Shown here one piece after another: positions 24,868-33,842 of a stretch of DNA of 64,000 nt. This DNA is from Ramlibacter henchirensis. Its GTDB lineage: Bacteria; Pseudomonadota; Gammaproteobacteria; Burkholderiales; Burkholderiaceae_C. The notes under the pieces were generated by a model. The model ran no database searches. It was given only the letters and a program-made list of their open reading frames with translations, and was not told the origin of the DNA. Every line of letters begins with the position of its first letter. Positions within the stretch are counted from its first letter, which is position 1. The stretch covers positions 744,001 through 808,000 of the forward strand of contig NZ_SMLM01000002.1 in NCBI RefSeq assembly GCF_004682015.1, in the 5' to 3' direction. A program made the translations under genes and the position numbers.

Positions 24868-26004
24868 ATGCGCCGGCGTTTCCCCGCTGCCTTCATCCGC
24901 GGTGGCACCAGCAAGGCCATCGTGTTCCACGCCCGCGACCTGCCGCCCCAGCGGGCCGACTGGGACGAGATCTTCCTGAAGGCCATGGGCACGCCCGACC
25001 GCTACGGCAGGCAGCTCGACGGCATGGGGGGCGGCGTTTCGTCGCTCTCGAAAGTGTGCGTGGTCGGCCCTCCCTCCGTGCCGGGCGCGGACATCGACTA
25101 CACGTTCGCCCAGGTGCAGGTCAGGGAGGCGGTGGTCGACTACAGCGGCAACTGCGGCAACATGTCCTCGGCGATGGGGCCTTTCGCCGTCGATGAGGGG
25201 CTCGTGCCTGCGCCGCGCAATGGCCAGGCCGTCGTCCGCATCCACAACACCAACACACGCAAGATCATCGCCGCGCGTTTCGAAGTGCGCGACGGCCAGA
25301 GCGTCGAGGCCGGTTCGCTTGCGATTCCCGGGGTCGACGGAACCGGTGCGCCAGTGCGCCTGGACTTCCTGTCCCCGGGCGGCGCGTCGACGGGCAAGCT
25401 GCTGCCGACGGGCCAGGCAGCGCAAACACTCGAGGTCCCTGGCTTTCCCGGCGTCACGGCTTCGCTGGTCGACGCAGCCAACGCCTGCGTGTTCGTGGCT
25501 GCCAGGGACATTGGGCTCACGGGCGCCGAATCGCCGGACGAACTCGGCGCCAACGCGCAGGCGATGGGCTGGCTGGCGGGGCTGCGGCTGCACGGATCGG
25601 TCGCGATGGGTATCGCCGCCGACCTGGCAGCAGCGGCCTCCGTACGCATGATCCCGCTGATCGCCCTCGTGAGCGCGCCGCAACGCACGACGACCCTCGA
25701 CGGCGAGGTTGTCGAAGCCGACGCCGTCGACCTGGTCGTGCGCATGCTGTCCAACGGCCAGCCCCACCGCGCCTTGCCACTGACGGGCTCACTGTGCACC
25801 GCCGTGGCGATGCAGATCGACGGGACGGTGCCCGCCCGCCTTGCGCGTCCCGGGCGCGACGCCTCGGCGTTGCGAATCGCCATGCCCTCGGGCGTGCTCA
25901 CGGTGGCTGCGGACGTCCGCAAGGGCCCGGCCGGCTGGTGCGCCGAACACGGCTCGTTCTACCGCACGACCCGCCGCCTGTTCGACGGCCACGTGTACGC
26001 ATGA
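24868..26004 (+). CDS. PrpF/4-oxalomesaconate tautomerase family protein
   Basis: A 378-residue protein of the PrpF family, a diaminopimelate-epimerase-like fold whose members shift or isomerise C=C bonds next to carboxylates (2-methylaconitate isomerase, 4-oxalomesaconate tautomerase). N-terminal RRRFPAAFIRGGTSK and the VDYSGNCGNMSSAMGPFA motif, with its active-site cysteine, are diagnostic. The ATG at 24868 is preferred over 24859 because GAGG lies 9 bases before it. Its presence in a gentisate operon is unusual and suggests handling of a methyl-branched unsaturated acid formed after ring cleavage (inference). Confidence 0.9.
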   Translation: MRRRFPAAFIRGGTSKAIVFHARDLPPQRADWDEIFLKAMGTPDRYGRQLDGMGGGVSSLSKVCVVGPPSVPGADIDYTFAQVQVREAVVDYSGNCGNMSSAMGPFAVDEGLVPAPRNGQAVVRIHNTNTRKIIAARFEVRDGQSVEAGSLAIPGVDGTGAPVRLDFLSPGGASTGKLLPTGQAAQTLEVPGFPGVTASLVDAANACVFVAARDIGLTGAESPDELGANAQAMGWLAGLRLHGSVAMGIAADLAAAASVRMIPLIALVSAPQRTTTLDGEVVEADAVDLVVRMLSNGQPHRALPLTGSLCTAVAMQIDGTVPARLARPGRDASALRIAMPSGVLTVAADVRKGPAGWCAEHGSFYRTTRRLFDGHVYA

Positions 26005-26026
26005 ATTCCCAACTGGAGACACACCC

Positions 26027-26995
26027 ATGAAGTTCCGCTCCCTCGCCGCCGCGGCCCTGCTCGCCGGCATGTCGCTGTTCGCGCAGGCCCAGGGCTATCC
26101 CGCCAAGCCCATCACCTTCATCGTGCCTTTCGCGCCGGGGGGCGGCGTGGACGTGCTCACCCGCGCCATCGGCGTGAAGCTGTCCGAACGCTGGGGCCAA
26201 CCCGTCATCGTCGAGAACAAGGCGGGCGCAGGTTCGTCCATCGGCACGGCGCAGGTGGCCAAGGCGGCACCGGACGGCTACACGCTGCTGGCCACCGTGA
26301 ACCAGACGATGGTCGGGAATCGCTTCCTGTACAAGAACCTGTCCTACGATCCGGACAAGAGTTTCGAGCCCATCACGATGATGGTGAACGCCGACCAGCT
26401 GATCGTCGCGAACGCGCGCTTGCCCGCCAACACCCTGAAGGAAGCGGTGGAGCTCGCGCGGAAGAAGCCGGGAACCCTCAACTACGGTTCGTTCGGCAAT
26501 GGGAGCCAGCCGCACCTGCTGTTCTCCATGATCAACGAGCGCGAGAAGATCGACCTGCTCCATGTCCCCTACAACGGCATCACGCCCAACCTCACCGCGC
26601 TGGCCGCGGGCGACGTGCAGCTCGGTTCCGCCAGTGCAGGGGTGATCGCGCCCCTGGTGCAGGCCGGCAAGATCAAGCCGATCGCCGTGGCGGGCGACGC
26701 TGCGATCGCGCAATTCCCCAGCGTGACGACCACCACGGCCCAGGGCTTCCCGTATGCGAAGGTCTCGATCTGGTACGGCCTGTTCGCGCCGGCCGGCACG
26801 CCGCCGGCGGTTGTGAAGCAGATCCGCGATGCGGTGCACGCCGTGCTGTCCGATCCGCAGTTCGTCCAGCAGCAGGTCGCGCCCAAGGGCCTGACCGTCG
26901 TCGCCGGCGACGGGGCGCAGTTGCGCGGCGCCATCGCCCAGGAAGTGAAGGACACCGCCGCGATGATCAAGGCCGCAGGCGTCGTCCCGGAATGA
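26027..26995 (+). CDS. Bug/TctC family periplasmic substrate-binding protein
   Basis: A 322-residue Bug receptor with signal peptide MKFRSLAAAALLAGMSLFAQ ending before AQGYPAKP, and the loop VPFAPGGGVDVLTRAI. The ATG at 26027 is chosen because it opens the signal peptide; the frame extends upstream only as a shadow. It is inside the gentisate operon, 22 bases after the PrpF-type gene and overlapping the GntR gene by ATGA, so it is co-regulated with ring cleavage and probably binds the aromatic acid substrate. Confidence 0.93.
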   Translation: MKFRSLAAAALLAGMSLFAQAQGYPAKPITFIVPFAPGGGVDVLTRAIGVKLSERWGQPVIVENKAGAGSSIGTAQVAKAAPDGYTLLATVNQTMVGNRFLYKNLSYDPDKSFEPITMMVNADQLIVANARLPANTLKEAVELARKKPGTLNYGSFGNGSQPHLLFSMINEREKIDLLHVPYNGITPNLTALAAGDVQLGSASAGVIAPLVQAGKIKPIAVAGDAAIAQFPSVTTTTAQGFPYAKVSIWYGLFAPAGTPPAVVKQIRDAVHAVLSDPQFVQQQVAPKGLTVVAGDGAQLRGAIAQEVKDTAAMIKAAGVVPE

Positions 26996-27705
26996 ACACG
27001 GTGCCCCGCGAGGCCCGCGTCTTCGAGTCCATCTCGGAAGACATCCGCGCGCGCGTTGCGAGCGGCCAGCTCAAGCCCGGCGACAGGCTGAGCTCCGAGC
27101 GTGACCTGGCCGAGCACTACGGGGCGTCGCGCCCCGCGGTGCGCGAAGCGTTGCGCAGCCTCGAGCGCGGCGGTGTCATCGAGCAGCGAAAGGGTCCGAA
27201 GGGCGGCACCTTCATCCGGCAGGCGGATCACGGCCAGGTCACGCAATCGCTCAACGACGCCATCACCTTCGGGGGCGTCTCCATCGAGAGCCTGACCGAA
27301 AGCCGGACCATCGTGCTGAGCGAGGTCGTGCGCCTGGCCTGCGAGCGCGGGACGGATGCGGACTTCGACCGCATGGAAGCGAGCATCGCGCTCACCGAGG
27401 AACGCGGCCGCCTTGGGGATCACGAGGGCCGGCGCGTGCAGCTGCTGGACTTCTACCAGCTGCTCGGGCAGGCCACCCGCAACGAGGTGATGGTGATCCT
27501 GGTCTCCGTGCTCACCGACCTCGTGCTCAAGCTCATGGCGGAGTACGACATTGGCCCCCGCCCGACGACCATCCAGACGCACCGCAAGATCGTTCGCTGC
27601 CTGCGGCGGCGGGACGCCGACGAAGCCGTCGCGCTGATGGCGGGGCACCTGGACAAGCTGCATGCCTTTTTTCGCAAGTCCGCGCTGGAAGCGCGCGGAC
27701 GCTGA
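26992..27705 (+). CDS. GntR family regulator, FadR subfamily
   Basis: A 237-residue regulator with an N-terminal winged helix (PGDRLSSERDLAEHYGASRP, then AVREALRSLERGGVIEQRKG) and an all-helical FCD effector domain (about residues 90-225), which typically binds a carboxylate with help from a metal ion. It is embedded in the operon, coupled to the Bug gene by ATGA. The operator pair of the right type lies before the first gene at 21151-21176, so it probably represses its own operon until the aromatic acid or a ring-cleavage product is present. Confidence 0.92.
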   Translation: MNTVPREARVFESISEDIRARVASGQLKPGDRLSSERDLAEHYGASRPAVREALRSLERGGVIEQRKGPKGGTFIRQADHGQVTQSLNDAITFGGVSIESLTESRTIVLSEVVRLACERGTDADFDRMEASIALTEERGRLGDHEGRRVQLLDFYQLLGQATRNEVMVILVSVLTDLVLKLMAEYDIGPRPTTIQTHRKIVRCLRRRDADEAVALMAGHLDKLHAFFRKSALEARGR

Positions 27706-27717
27706 CGGGATCCTGCG

Positions 27718-28584
27718 ATGAACACCTCTCCCGGCGCGCTGCTGCGCGCGAAGCTCAACGAGCGGCGTGGCCTGCTCGTGCCAGGCTGCGGCAACGCCCT
27801 GGCCGCCCGCGTGATCGAAACCCTCGGATTCGAGGCCATCTACCTCAGTGGCGCTGGACTCACGAACAGCTTCTACGGCATTCCCGACCTCGGCTTTCTG
27901 CATCTCGGCGATGTGGTGCAGCACACGGCCGCGATTCGAGACGTCGTGCAGCTACCCTTGATCGTGGACGCCGACACTGGGTTCGGCAATGCGCTTAACG
28001 TGCGGCAGACCGTGCGCGCGCTGGAGCGGGCTGGGGCAAACGCCATCCAGTTGGAAGACCAGGTGATGCCGAAGAAGTGCGGGCACTTCGCGGGCAAGGC
28101 CGTGGTTGAAGCCGGCGAGATGGTCGGAAAAATCCAGGCGGCGGCCGATGCGCGGGGCTCCGAAGACTTCCTGCTGATCGCGCGGACCGACGCGCGTGCC
28201 GTGCACGGGCTCGAAGACGCGCTCGAGCGCGCGCAACGCTACGCGGAGGCGGGCGCCGACGTCACCTTCGTGGAGGCACCAACCAGTACCGCGGAGCTCG
28301 AGCGCGTCGCGAAGCTACCGCTTCCGCAGGTCGTGAACGTCGTGATCGGCGGCAAGACACCCGCCCTGCCCGCTTCCGAGTTCGCGCGCATGGGCTTCGG
28401 AATGGTGCTCTATGCCAACGCGGCCCTGCAAGGCGCGGTGCGGGGCATGACGAACGCGCTGAGCCAGCTGCAGCAGCAAGGAATCCTCGACGAGGATCCG
28501 GCGCTGGTCGCGACCTTCGGGGAGCGCCAGGCGCTGGTGCACAAGCCCTTGTTCGACGAACTCGACCGCCGATACGGCGGCTAG
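27718..28584 (+). CDS. Isocitrate lyase/PEP mutase superfamily protein
   Basis: A 288-residue TIM-barrel protein of the isocitrate lyase/phosphoenolpyruvate mutase superfamily. DADTGFGN binds magnesium and the flexible loop MPKKCGHFAGK carries the KKCGH signature with the catalytic cysteine used by true C-C lyases such as 2-methylisocitrate lyase; PEP mutases lack this form. As last gene of the gentisate operon it may cleave a methyl-branched hydroxy acid or an oxaloacetate-like product. Exact reaction not assigned; the lyase subgroup call is supported by the cysteine loop. Confidence 0.88.
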   Translation: MNTSPGALLRAKLNERRGLLVPGCGNALAARVIETLGFEAIYLSGAGLTNSFYGIPDLGFLHLGDVVQHTAAIRDVVQLPLIVDADTGFGNALNVRQTVRALERAGANAIQLEDQVMPKKCGHFAGKAVVEAGEMVGKIQAAADARGSEDFLLIARTDARAVHGLEDALERAQRYAEAGADVTFVEAPTSTAELERVAKLPLPQVVNVVIGGKTPALPASEFARMGFGMVLYANAALQGAVRGMTNALSQLQQQGILDEDPALVATFGERQALVHKPLFDELDRRYGG

Positions 28585-28638
28585 GTGGCGGCGCCTCCTG
28601 CGGGGGCGAAGGGATCGAAGCATGCGTCCGATCGCTTC

Positions 28639-28736
28639 TCAGTCCACCTGGGCGCCGGACAGCTGCACCACCTTGCTCCACTTCTCGAGCTCGAGAGGAC
28701 GTAGCGACCGAAGTCCGGCTGGGGTGCTGCCAGCTC
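28639..28736 (-). pseudogene. C-terminal remnant of a Bug/TctC gene
   Basis: Reading the minus strand back from a TGA at 28639-28641 gives about 32 codons ending LELEKWSKVVQLSGAQVD, which matches the C-terminal helix of Bug proteins (compare EIEKWSKVVK-type ends). There is no start, and the frame cannot be followed into the upstream ferredoxin gene, whose stop lies at its upstream edge. It is the tail of a deleted Bug gene that once closed this operon. Confidence 0.72.
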
Positions 28737-29060
28737 TCAGCGTTGCCGCTCTGGGAGAGTGAGCTCGAGGCCTTCGAGCTCCTCCGTCATCCGAAGCTGG
28801 CAACTCAATCGGCTATTCGCCTGGCGGGGCACGGCGGTGCACTCCAGCATGTCGTCCTCGTTCTGGCTCATCAGCGGGAGGCGGTCGAGCCAGGCCTCAT
28901 CGACGAGCACGTGGCACGTCCCGCACATCGCGGCGCCGCCGCACTCGCCGATGATCCCTTCCGTGCCGGCATCGACGGCGGCCCGCATGATGGGCGTCCC
29001 TGTCTTGACTTCGAGTTCGATCCGCTTGCCGCTGGGCACGGTCATGTGAACGATCGGCAT
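28737..29060 (-). CDS. [2Fe-2S] ferredoxin
   Basis: A 107-residue adrenodoxin/putidaredoxin-type ferredoxin. The four cluster cysteines are in GECGGAAMCGTCHVLVDE (C-x5-C-x2-C) and in RLSCQLRM near the C-terminus; the MSQNEDDML acidic helix is the usual P450/reductase docking surface. It follows the CYP199A-like gene by 12 bases and is almost certainly its electron donor, as in the known CYP199A/HaPux pairing. No ferredoxin reductase is encoded in this operon, so one must be supplied from elsewhere. Last intact gene of the ten-gene operon. Confidence 0.94.
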   Translation of the reverse strand: MPIVHMTVPSGKRIELEVKTGTPIMRAAVDAGTEGIIGECGGAAMCGTCHVLVDEAWLDRLPLMSQNEDDMLECTAVPRQANSRLSCQLRMTEELEGLELTLPERQR

Positions 29061-29072
29061 TGTCGATTTCCC

Positions 29073-30272
29073 TCAGGCTGGAACGAGCTCCAGCGGCAGG
29101 CTGTGCATGGCCCGCAGCGAGTTGTTGTGGTGGCGCTTGTGGCGGCCGGTCAGCTCGATGCGCTTGACCTTCTTGGCGAGCGCGCGAAGCACGATTTCCC
29201 CCTCCATGCGAGCGATCATCTGGCCGACGCATCCGTGGATTCCGGCACCGAAAGTGACGTGCCCGACGGGGTTGCGCTCAACGTTGAATCGGTTGGGCTC
29301 CGACCACTTGCGCGGGTCGCGGTTCGCGGAACCGAGGAGCGTCAGGACCTTGCGGTCTTCGTCGATCGAAACGCCCGCGATCTCCGCCGGCTTTCCGGTC
29401 GTGCGGAAGATGGTCTGCACGATCGACTCATACCGCAGGCCTTCCTCGAACGTCTGGCGTGCGAGGGCCGGGTTGGCATGCAGCTTCGCGTACTCGGCGG
29501 GATGCCGGGCGAGCGTCAGCAGGATGTTGGCGATTCCGCCGATGGTGGTGTCGACACCCGCCGACAGGAACGAGCGGACCAGCATCGCCGCCTGGTCCTG
29601 GTTGATCTCTCCCTTGTCGGCAGCCTCGTAGATGAGGTGGCCCAGGCCCCCGGGACGCAGCGCCTCGCGCGTGCAGTGGTCCATGATCCAGGAGGACACG
29701 GGCTTGAGCTTCTCCATCGAACGCTCGAAAAGCTCGTTGCGAGGCCCCAGCGCGTTGAACACCATGTCGCCGTAGAGCAGCAGGTTGTCGCGGCCTTCCG
29801 TTTCCAGACCGACGGCGTCCGGGAACACCTTCAGGGGGAAGTATTCGGCAATGTCTTTCACGCCGTCGACCTGACGCTTCTCCAGGACGCGGTCCACCAT
29901 GGTTATTGCCTCGGCCTCGAAGAGGTCTCGCAGTTGCTGGAGATTCTTCGGGGACATGATTCTCGAGATCACCGTCCGGACGACGGTGTGGTCGGGAGGA
30001 TCAGCCTCGAGCAGGATGCTCTTGGGGCGGAAGGGCGCTTCATGCCGGAAGTTCGCCAGGCCCACGCCGGCCGAGGAGATGAAGGTCTCCCAGTTCGTCA
30101 GGACGGCCTGCACTTCGGCATGACGCCCGACGACGAAAAGGTCGTACTTGGGGATGTAGGCCACCGGCCCGGCCTCCCGCACGAGTTCATGCATCTCGTA
30201 CGGCTCGTCGATCAACTCCGGCGTCCAGGGGTCCACGTCCACGTGGGGAATCTTGTCGATGACTGTCTCCAT
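29073..30272 (-). CDS. Cytochrome P450, CYP199A-like
   Basis: A 399-residue P450. Heme loop TFGAGIHGCVGQMIARMEGE with axial Cys near residue 348, I-helix SFLSAGVDTTIGG (acid-alcohol pair D-T), and ExxR in EEGLRYES. Segments such as VQTIFRTT, LGSANRDPRKWS and the C-terminal NNSLRAMHSLPLELVPA closely follow CYP199A enzymes as I recall them. CYP199A members oxidise para-substituted benzoic acids, including O-demethylation of 4-methoxybenzoate. The adjoining ferredoxin supports this. A para-substituted aromatic acid is therefore the likely substrate (inference); subfamily membership needs a search. Confidence 0.93.
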   Translation of the reverse strand: METVIDKIPHVDVDPWTPELIDEPYEMHELVREAGPVAYIPKYDLFVVGRHAEVQAVLTNWETFISSAGVGLANFRHEAPFRPKSILLEADPPDHTVVRTVISRIMSPKNLQQLRDLFEAEAITMVDRVLEKRQVDGVKDIAEYFPLKVFPDAVGLETEGRDNLLLYGDMVFNALGPRNELFERSMEKLKPVSSWIMDHCTREALRPGGLGHLIYEAADKGEINQDQAAMLVRSFLSAGVDTTIGGIANILLTLARHPAEYAKLHANPALARQTFEEGLRYESIVQTIFRTTGKPAEIAGVSIDEDRKVLTLLGSANRDPRKWSEPNRFNVERNPVGHVTFGAGIHGCVGQMIARMEGEIVLRALAKKVKRIELTGRHKRHHNNSLRAMHSLPLELVPA

Positions 30273-30290
30273 GGTTTTCTCCTTCCAGGG

Positions 30291-31442
30291 TTAGAACTTC
30301 ACTTGCGAAAAGAATGCGCGCACCTCGTCGCTGAACGCTTGCGGCTCTTCGAGGGCCGCGAAGTGCCCGCCGGCGGGCATCTCGGTCCAGCGCGCTACCG
30401 CATACGCGCGTTCGGCGACTGTCCTGGGCGGGTACGGAATGAATTCCGCCGGGAAGCACGCCACACCCGTCGGAACTTCAACGCGGGGCACCTTGCTGCC
30501 CGGCGGGCTCTCTTCGGCCCGCCCTCGGTACATCCAGATCGCCGGGCCGACCGCGTCATTGACCAGGTACAGCATCAGGTTGGTGATCAAGGTGTCGCGC
30601 GAGAAGCGGCTATGGATGTCGCCCCGCGTGTCTCCCCAGGACCGGAACTTCTCGCAGACCCAGGCGGCGAATCCGAGAGGGCTGTCCGTCAACGCGAGCG
30701 CCACGGTCTGGGGTTTGGTGCTCTGCACCACGAAGTAGCCCAACTCCGCCGCGCGGACGGCAGCAACGCGGGCGTGGTATTGCGCTTCCTCTGCGTCGGG
30801 ACGCTCGGCCGGAGCGAATACCCAGCTCGGAACCATGTTGAGGTGAATGGCCTTGGTGACATCCGCGTGGTCGATGCCGAGCCAGCTGGTCACCCCCGCG
30901 CCCCAGTCGCCACCCTGAGCCGCGAACTCGCGGTAGCCCAGAACGTCGACCATCAGGCTGCGCCAGATCTTCGCAACGGCGCGCGGACCGATGGGACGCG
31001 GCGGACGCGCCGAAAAACCGTAGCCGGGAAGTGAGGGAATGACGAGGTCGAACCCCTCCTCCGCATTGCCGCCATTGCGCTCGGGAAACGCGAGGCGCTC
31101 GACGCAGCCGAGGAATTCCAGCACCGAACCTGGCCAGCCGTGCGTGAGCAAAAGGGGACGTGGCCGGCTCGCGGAGCCCTTCACGTGATAGAAGTGGATG
31201 TCCTGTCCCGCGACCGAGGCTCGGTACTGCGGCCAGCGGTTCAGCTCGCGTTCCGCCGCCCGCCAGTCGTAGCTGGAAGTCCAGTATTCGACCAGCCCGC
31301 GCAGCCACTGCGCCTGCGTGCCGTACTTCCAGTCCGTGTCGTCATCGGGCTCGGCGGCCCATCGGGCTTCCAGCAGGCGACGGCGGATTCGCTCGACGAC
31401 GGCATCATCGATCTCGACGCGGAAGGTTTCCATGGCGGCCAT
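30291..31442 (-). CDS. Epoxide hydrolase (alpha/beta-hydrolase fold)
   Basis: A 383-residue epoxide hydrolase of the microsomal-type N-domain group. The N-terminal domain (about residues 1-90, with IRRRLLEARWAAEPDDD) precedes the alpha/beta core. The oxyanion motif is LLTHGWPGSVLEF, the nucleophile elbow AAQGGDWGAGVTSW with the catalytic aspartate, and the C-terminal histidine is in MPAGGHFAALEEP. The ATG at 31442 is chosen because AAAGG lies 6 bases before it; 31433 is an alternative. Between the GMC and P450 genes, it would open an epoxide formed by the monooxygenase or one present on the substrate side chain. Confidence 0.91.
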   Translation of the reverse strand: MAAMETFRVEIDDAVVERIRRRLLEARWAAEPDDDTDWKYGTQAQWLRGLVEYWTSSYDWRAAERELNRWPQYRASVAGQDIHFYHVKGSASRPRPLLLTHGWPGSVLEFLGCVERLAFPERNGGNAEEGFDLVIPSLPGYGFSARPPRPIGPRAVAKIWRSLMVDVLGYREFAAQGGDWGAGVTSWLGIDHADVTKAIHLNMVPSWVFAPAERPDAEEAQYHARVAAVRAAELGYFVVQSTKPQTVALALTDSPLGFAAWVCEKFRSWGDTRGDIHSRFSRDTLITNLMLYLVNDAVGPAIWMYRGRAEESPPGSKVPRVEVPTGVACFPAEFIPYPPRTVAERAYAVARWTEMPAGGHFAALEEPQAFSDEVRAFFSQVKF

Positions 31443-31459
31443 TCGCAACCTTTGCAGCC

Positions 31460-33112
31460 TTACACGTTTGCAGCTTCCGGCACGGCGGCCCGGCGTTGCA
31501 CGGGAGCCTCCCTGTCGAGAATGAAGGATGCGGCCCGCTCGCCGATCATCATGGCCGGCGCGCTGGTATTGCCGCCGATGATGTTGGGCATGATCGAGGC
31601 GTCTGCCACGCGCAGTCGCTGAAGGCCGTGCACCCGCAGGCGGTCATCGACCACTGCCTCCGCGTCGGTGGGCGGCCCCATCTTGCAGGTGCCGACCGGG
31701 TGGTACACCGTCGAGAGCGTGGCCCGAATTGCGCGTTCCAGCTCCTCGTCCGATTGGAACTGCGGACCGGGCGTGCGCTCGAGTCCGAGATGCTCGGCCA
31801 TGGGAGACAACGAAAGGATGCGCCGGGTTTCCCTCACCCCCGCGATCAGCGTCCTGACTTCTTCGCGCTGCTCAAGGAAGGCGGGATGGAGCACCGGACG
31901 GTCCTGCGGACTGGGCGACGCGAGCGTCACCCAGCCACGGCTCTTCGGCCGGAGCAGCGAAACGAGCAGCATGATGCCGTGCTCACGCGGGATCGCGCGC
32001 GCCGTGCCCTTCAAGCCGGCCAACAACGTGATCTGCACGTCGGGGCGATCGAGCCCGGGACGGGTGCGGATGTATCCACCACCCTCCGCCGCATTGGATG
32101 CGAGCATGCCGCTGCGGTCCATCAGGTACTGGAATGGGCTCGCGACCACGCGCGGAAGGGACTGCCAGGACAACGCATACGCCCGCGAACTCCGGTCCAG
32201 CATGGCGATGGGCGCGGTCGGATGGTCCTGCAGATTGCGCCCGACGCCAGGCAGGTCGTGCACGACGCGCACGCCGTGCTGTGCCAGGACACCGGCGGCG
32301 CCGATCCCCGACAACATCAGAAGGTGCGGCGAATTGATCGCACCGCCCGCGAGGATGACTTCGTGCGAGGCCGTGATCGACTCGCGGCGACCTTCCCTGA
32401 CAACCGTCACGCCGGTCGCCGCGCCGTTTGCAACATCCACGCGCTCGACGAAGCAGTCGGTGAGTACCGTGAGGTTGGGCCGCGACATCACCGGATGCAG
32501 GAACGCGCGCGAACTCGACAGGCGGGTTCCGTTGCGCTGGTTCACGTCCCAGACGCCGAAGCCGTCCTGTTCGGCCCCGTTGAAGTCGTCCGTTTTTCGG
32601 TGTCCGGCCGCGACCGCGGCGGCGACGAACGCGTTGGTCAGGGGATTGACCGCGCGCGGCTGCTGCACGTCCAGCTCACCGTCGCGGCCGTGGTAGGCGG
32701 GATCGCCGAAAAGGCGCCGCTCCTGGCGCTTGAACGCGGGCAGCACGTCATCGAAGCCCCAGCCCTGGTTGCCGGCATCCCGCCACGCGTCGTAATCGCT
32801 GCGATGCCCTCGGATGTAGACCGAGCCATTCACCGAACTGCAACCGCCGAGCATCTTGCCGCGGGGGCACGGGATCGCCCGGTTCCCCACCCCTTCGCCG
32901 CCGGTGAACTCGTACTGCCAGTTGTACTTCGCGTGAGGCAGCAGGAACACGTTGCCGATCGGAAGCGTCGCCTTGAACCGCGTGGGAAAACCCAGGTCGG
33001 AGGGCCCGGCCTCGATCAGGGCCACCTTGACCGCCGGATCGGCCGAGAGCCGGTTGGCGATGACGCAGCCCGCGGAGCCGCCGCCGACGATGATGAAGTC
33101 GAAACCTTGCAT
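31460..33112 (-). CDS. GMC family FAD-dependent oxidoreductase
   Basis: A 550-residue glucose-methanol-choline oxidoreductase. FAD motifs: FDFIIVGGGSAGCVIANRLS at the N-terminus, RGKMLGGCSSVNGSVYIRG, and the C-terminal GMC block HPVGTCKMG followed by RVADASIMPNIIGGNTSAPA with the catalytic histidine and asparagine. Such enzymes oxidise primary alcohols to aldehydes. It is in the same operon as the aldehyde dehydrogenase, so alcohol to aldehyde to acid is a natural sequence (inference). No signal peptide is visible. Confidence 0.93.
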   Translation of the reverse strand: MQGFDFIIVGGGSAGCVIANRLSADPAVKVALIEAGPSDLGFPTRFKATLPIGNVFLLPHAKYNWQYEFTGGEGVGNRAIPCPRGKMLGGCSSVNGSVYIRGHRSDYDAWRDAGNQGWGFDDVLPAFKRQERRLFGDPAYHGRDGELDVQQPRAVNPLTNAFVAAAVAAGHRKTDDFNGAEQDGFGVWDVNQRNGTRLSSSRAFLHPVMSRPNLTVLTDCFVERVDVANGAATGVTVVREGRRESITASHEVILAGGAINSPHLLMLSGIGAAGVLAQHGVRVVHDLPGVGRNLQDHPTAPIAMLDRSSRAYALSWQSLPRVVASPFQYLMDRSGMLASNAAEGGGYIRTRPGLDRPDVQITLLAGLKGTARAIPREHGIMLLVSLLRPKSRGWVTLASPSPQDRPVLHPAFLEQREEVRTLIAGVRETRRILSLSPMAEHLGLERTPGPQFQSDEELERAIRATLSTVYHPVGTCKMGPPTDAEAVVDDRLRVHGLQRLRVADASIMPNIIGGNTSAPAMMIGERAASFILDREAPVQRRAAVPEAANV

Positions 33113-33140
33113 GGAAGTCCTGCCGGTGGGTTGGGGGCGC

Positions 33141-33842
33141 TCAGACGCCCAGGTGCTCTTCCAGCACCTCGGGCCGCTGCCGCAGTTCGGTGGAGGTGCT
33201 GCGCAGGGCGGGCGTGCCCCGGCTCATGACGATCACCTCGTCGCAGGTGTCGAACACCGTCTCGAGGCGCTGGTCCACGACGATGGCCGTGAGCCCGCTC
33301 TTGCGCAGGCGCTGCAGCAGGTCGACGACTTCGTCGACGATCTTGGGGGCCAGGCCTTCCGTGGGCTCGTCCAGCAGCAGCAGCCGCGGCTGGCAGAGGA
33401 GCGCCCGCGCGATGGCAAGCATCTGCTGCTCGCCGCCGGACAGCCCGCCTCCGGGCGCCTTGGAGCGCTCCGAGAGGCGCGGGAACATCTGGAGCACGTC
33501 GTCGACCGTCCAGCGCTGCTCCTTGTCCTTGTGCAGGCGCGCCGCCAGCCGCAGGTTCTCCAGCACCGTGAGGCTTCGGAAGATGCCCTTGCGGTCCAGC
33601 ACCAGCGCCAGCCCGGCGCGCGCGATATCGGAGGTGCTCCAGCCCACTACGTTCTCGCCGCCGAAGAGGACTTCGCCCGAGACCGGCCGCACCGGCCCCG
33701 CGATCGACTTCAGCAGCGTCGTCTTGCCCACGCCGTTGCGCCCCAGGATGCCGAGGAATCCGCCTTCCGCCAGTTCGAGGCTGACGTTGTCAAGCACGCC
33801 GAACTGCGAGTAGCCGGCACTGAGGTTGCGGATCTCAAGCAC
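33141..33842 (-). CDS. livF: Branched-chain amino acid-type ABC transporter ATP-binding protein LivF-like
   Basis: A 233-residue ATPase subunit: Walker A GILGRNGVGKTTLLKSI, Q-loop region, signature LSGGEQQMLAIAR, Walker B LLLLDEPTEGLA and the switch histidine replaced in context by IVVDQRLE. It is the shorter ATPase of a Liv/HAA-type importer, with LivG upstream (8-base overlap). Such importers often carry aromatic acids in soil bacteria, which fits the surrounding enzymes better than amino acids do. It is followed at 28 bases by the GMC gene. Confidence 0.94.
   Translation of the reverse strand: MLEIRNLSAGYSQFGVLDNVSLELAEGGFLGILGRNGVGKTTLLKSIAGPVRPVSGEVLFGGENVVGWSTSDIARAGLALVLDRKGIFRSLTVLENLRLAARLHKDKEQRWTVDDVLQMFPRLSERSKAPGGGLSGGEQQMLAIARALLCQPRLLLLDEPTEGLAPKIVDEVVDLLQRLRKSGLTAIVVDQRLETVFDTCDEVIVMSRGTPALRSTSTELRQRPEVLEEHLGV

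Noticed and set aside
28743..31034. A 763-codon plus-strand open frame opposite ferredoxin, P450 and epoxide hydrolase
   Set aside because: Composition typical of an antisense frame; the three minus-strand genes have full catalytic motifs.
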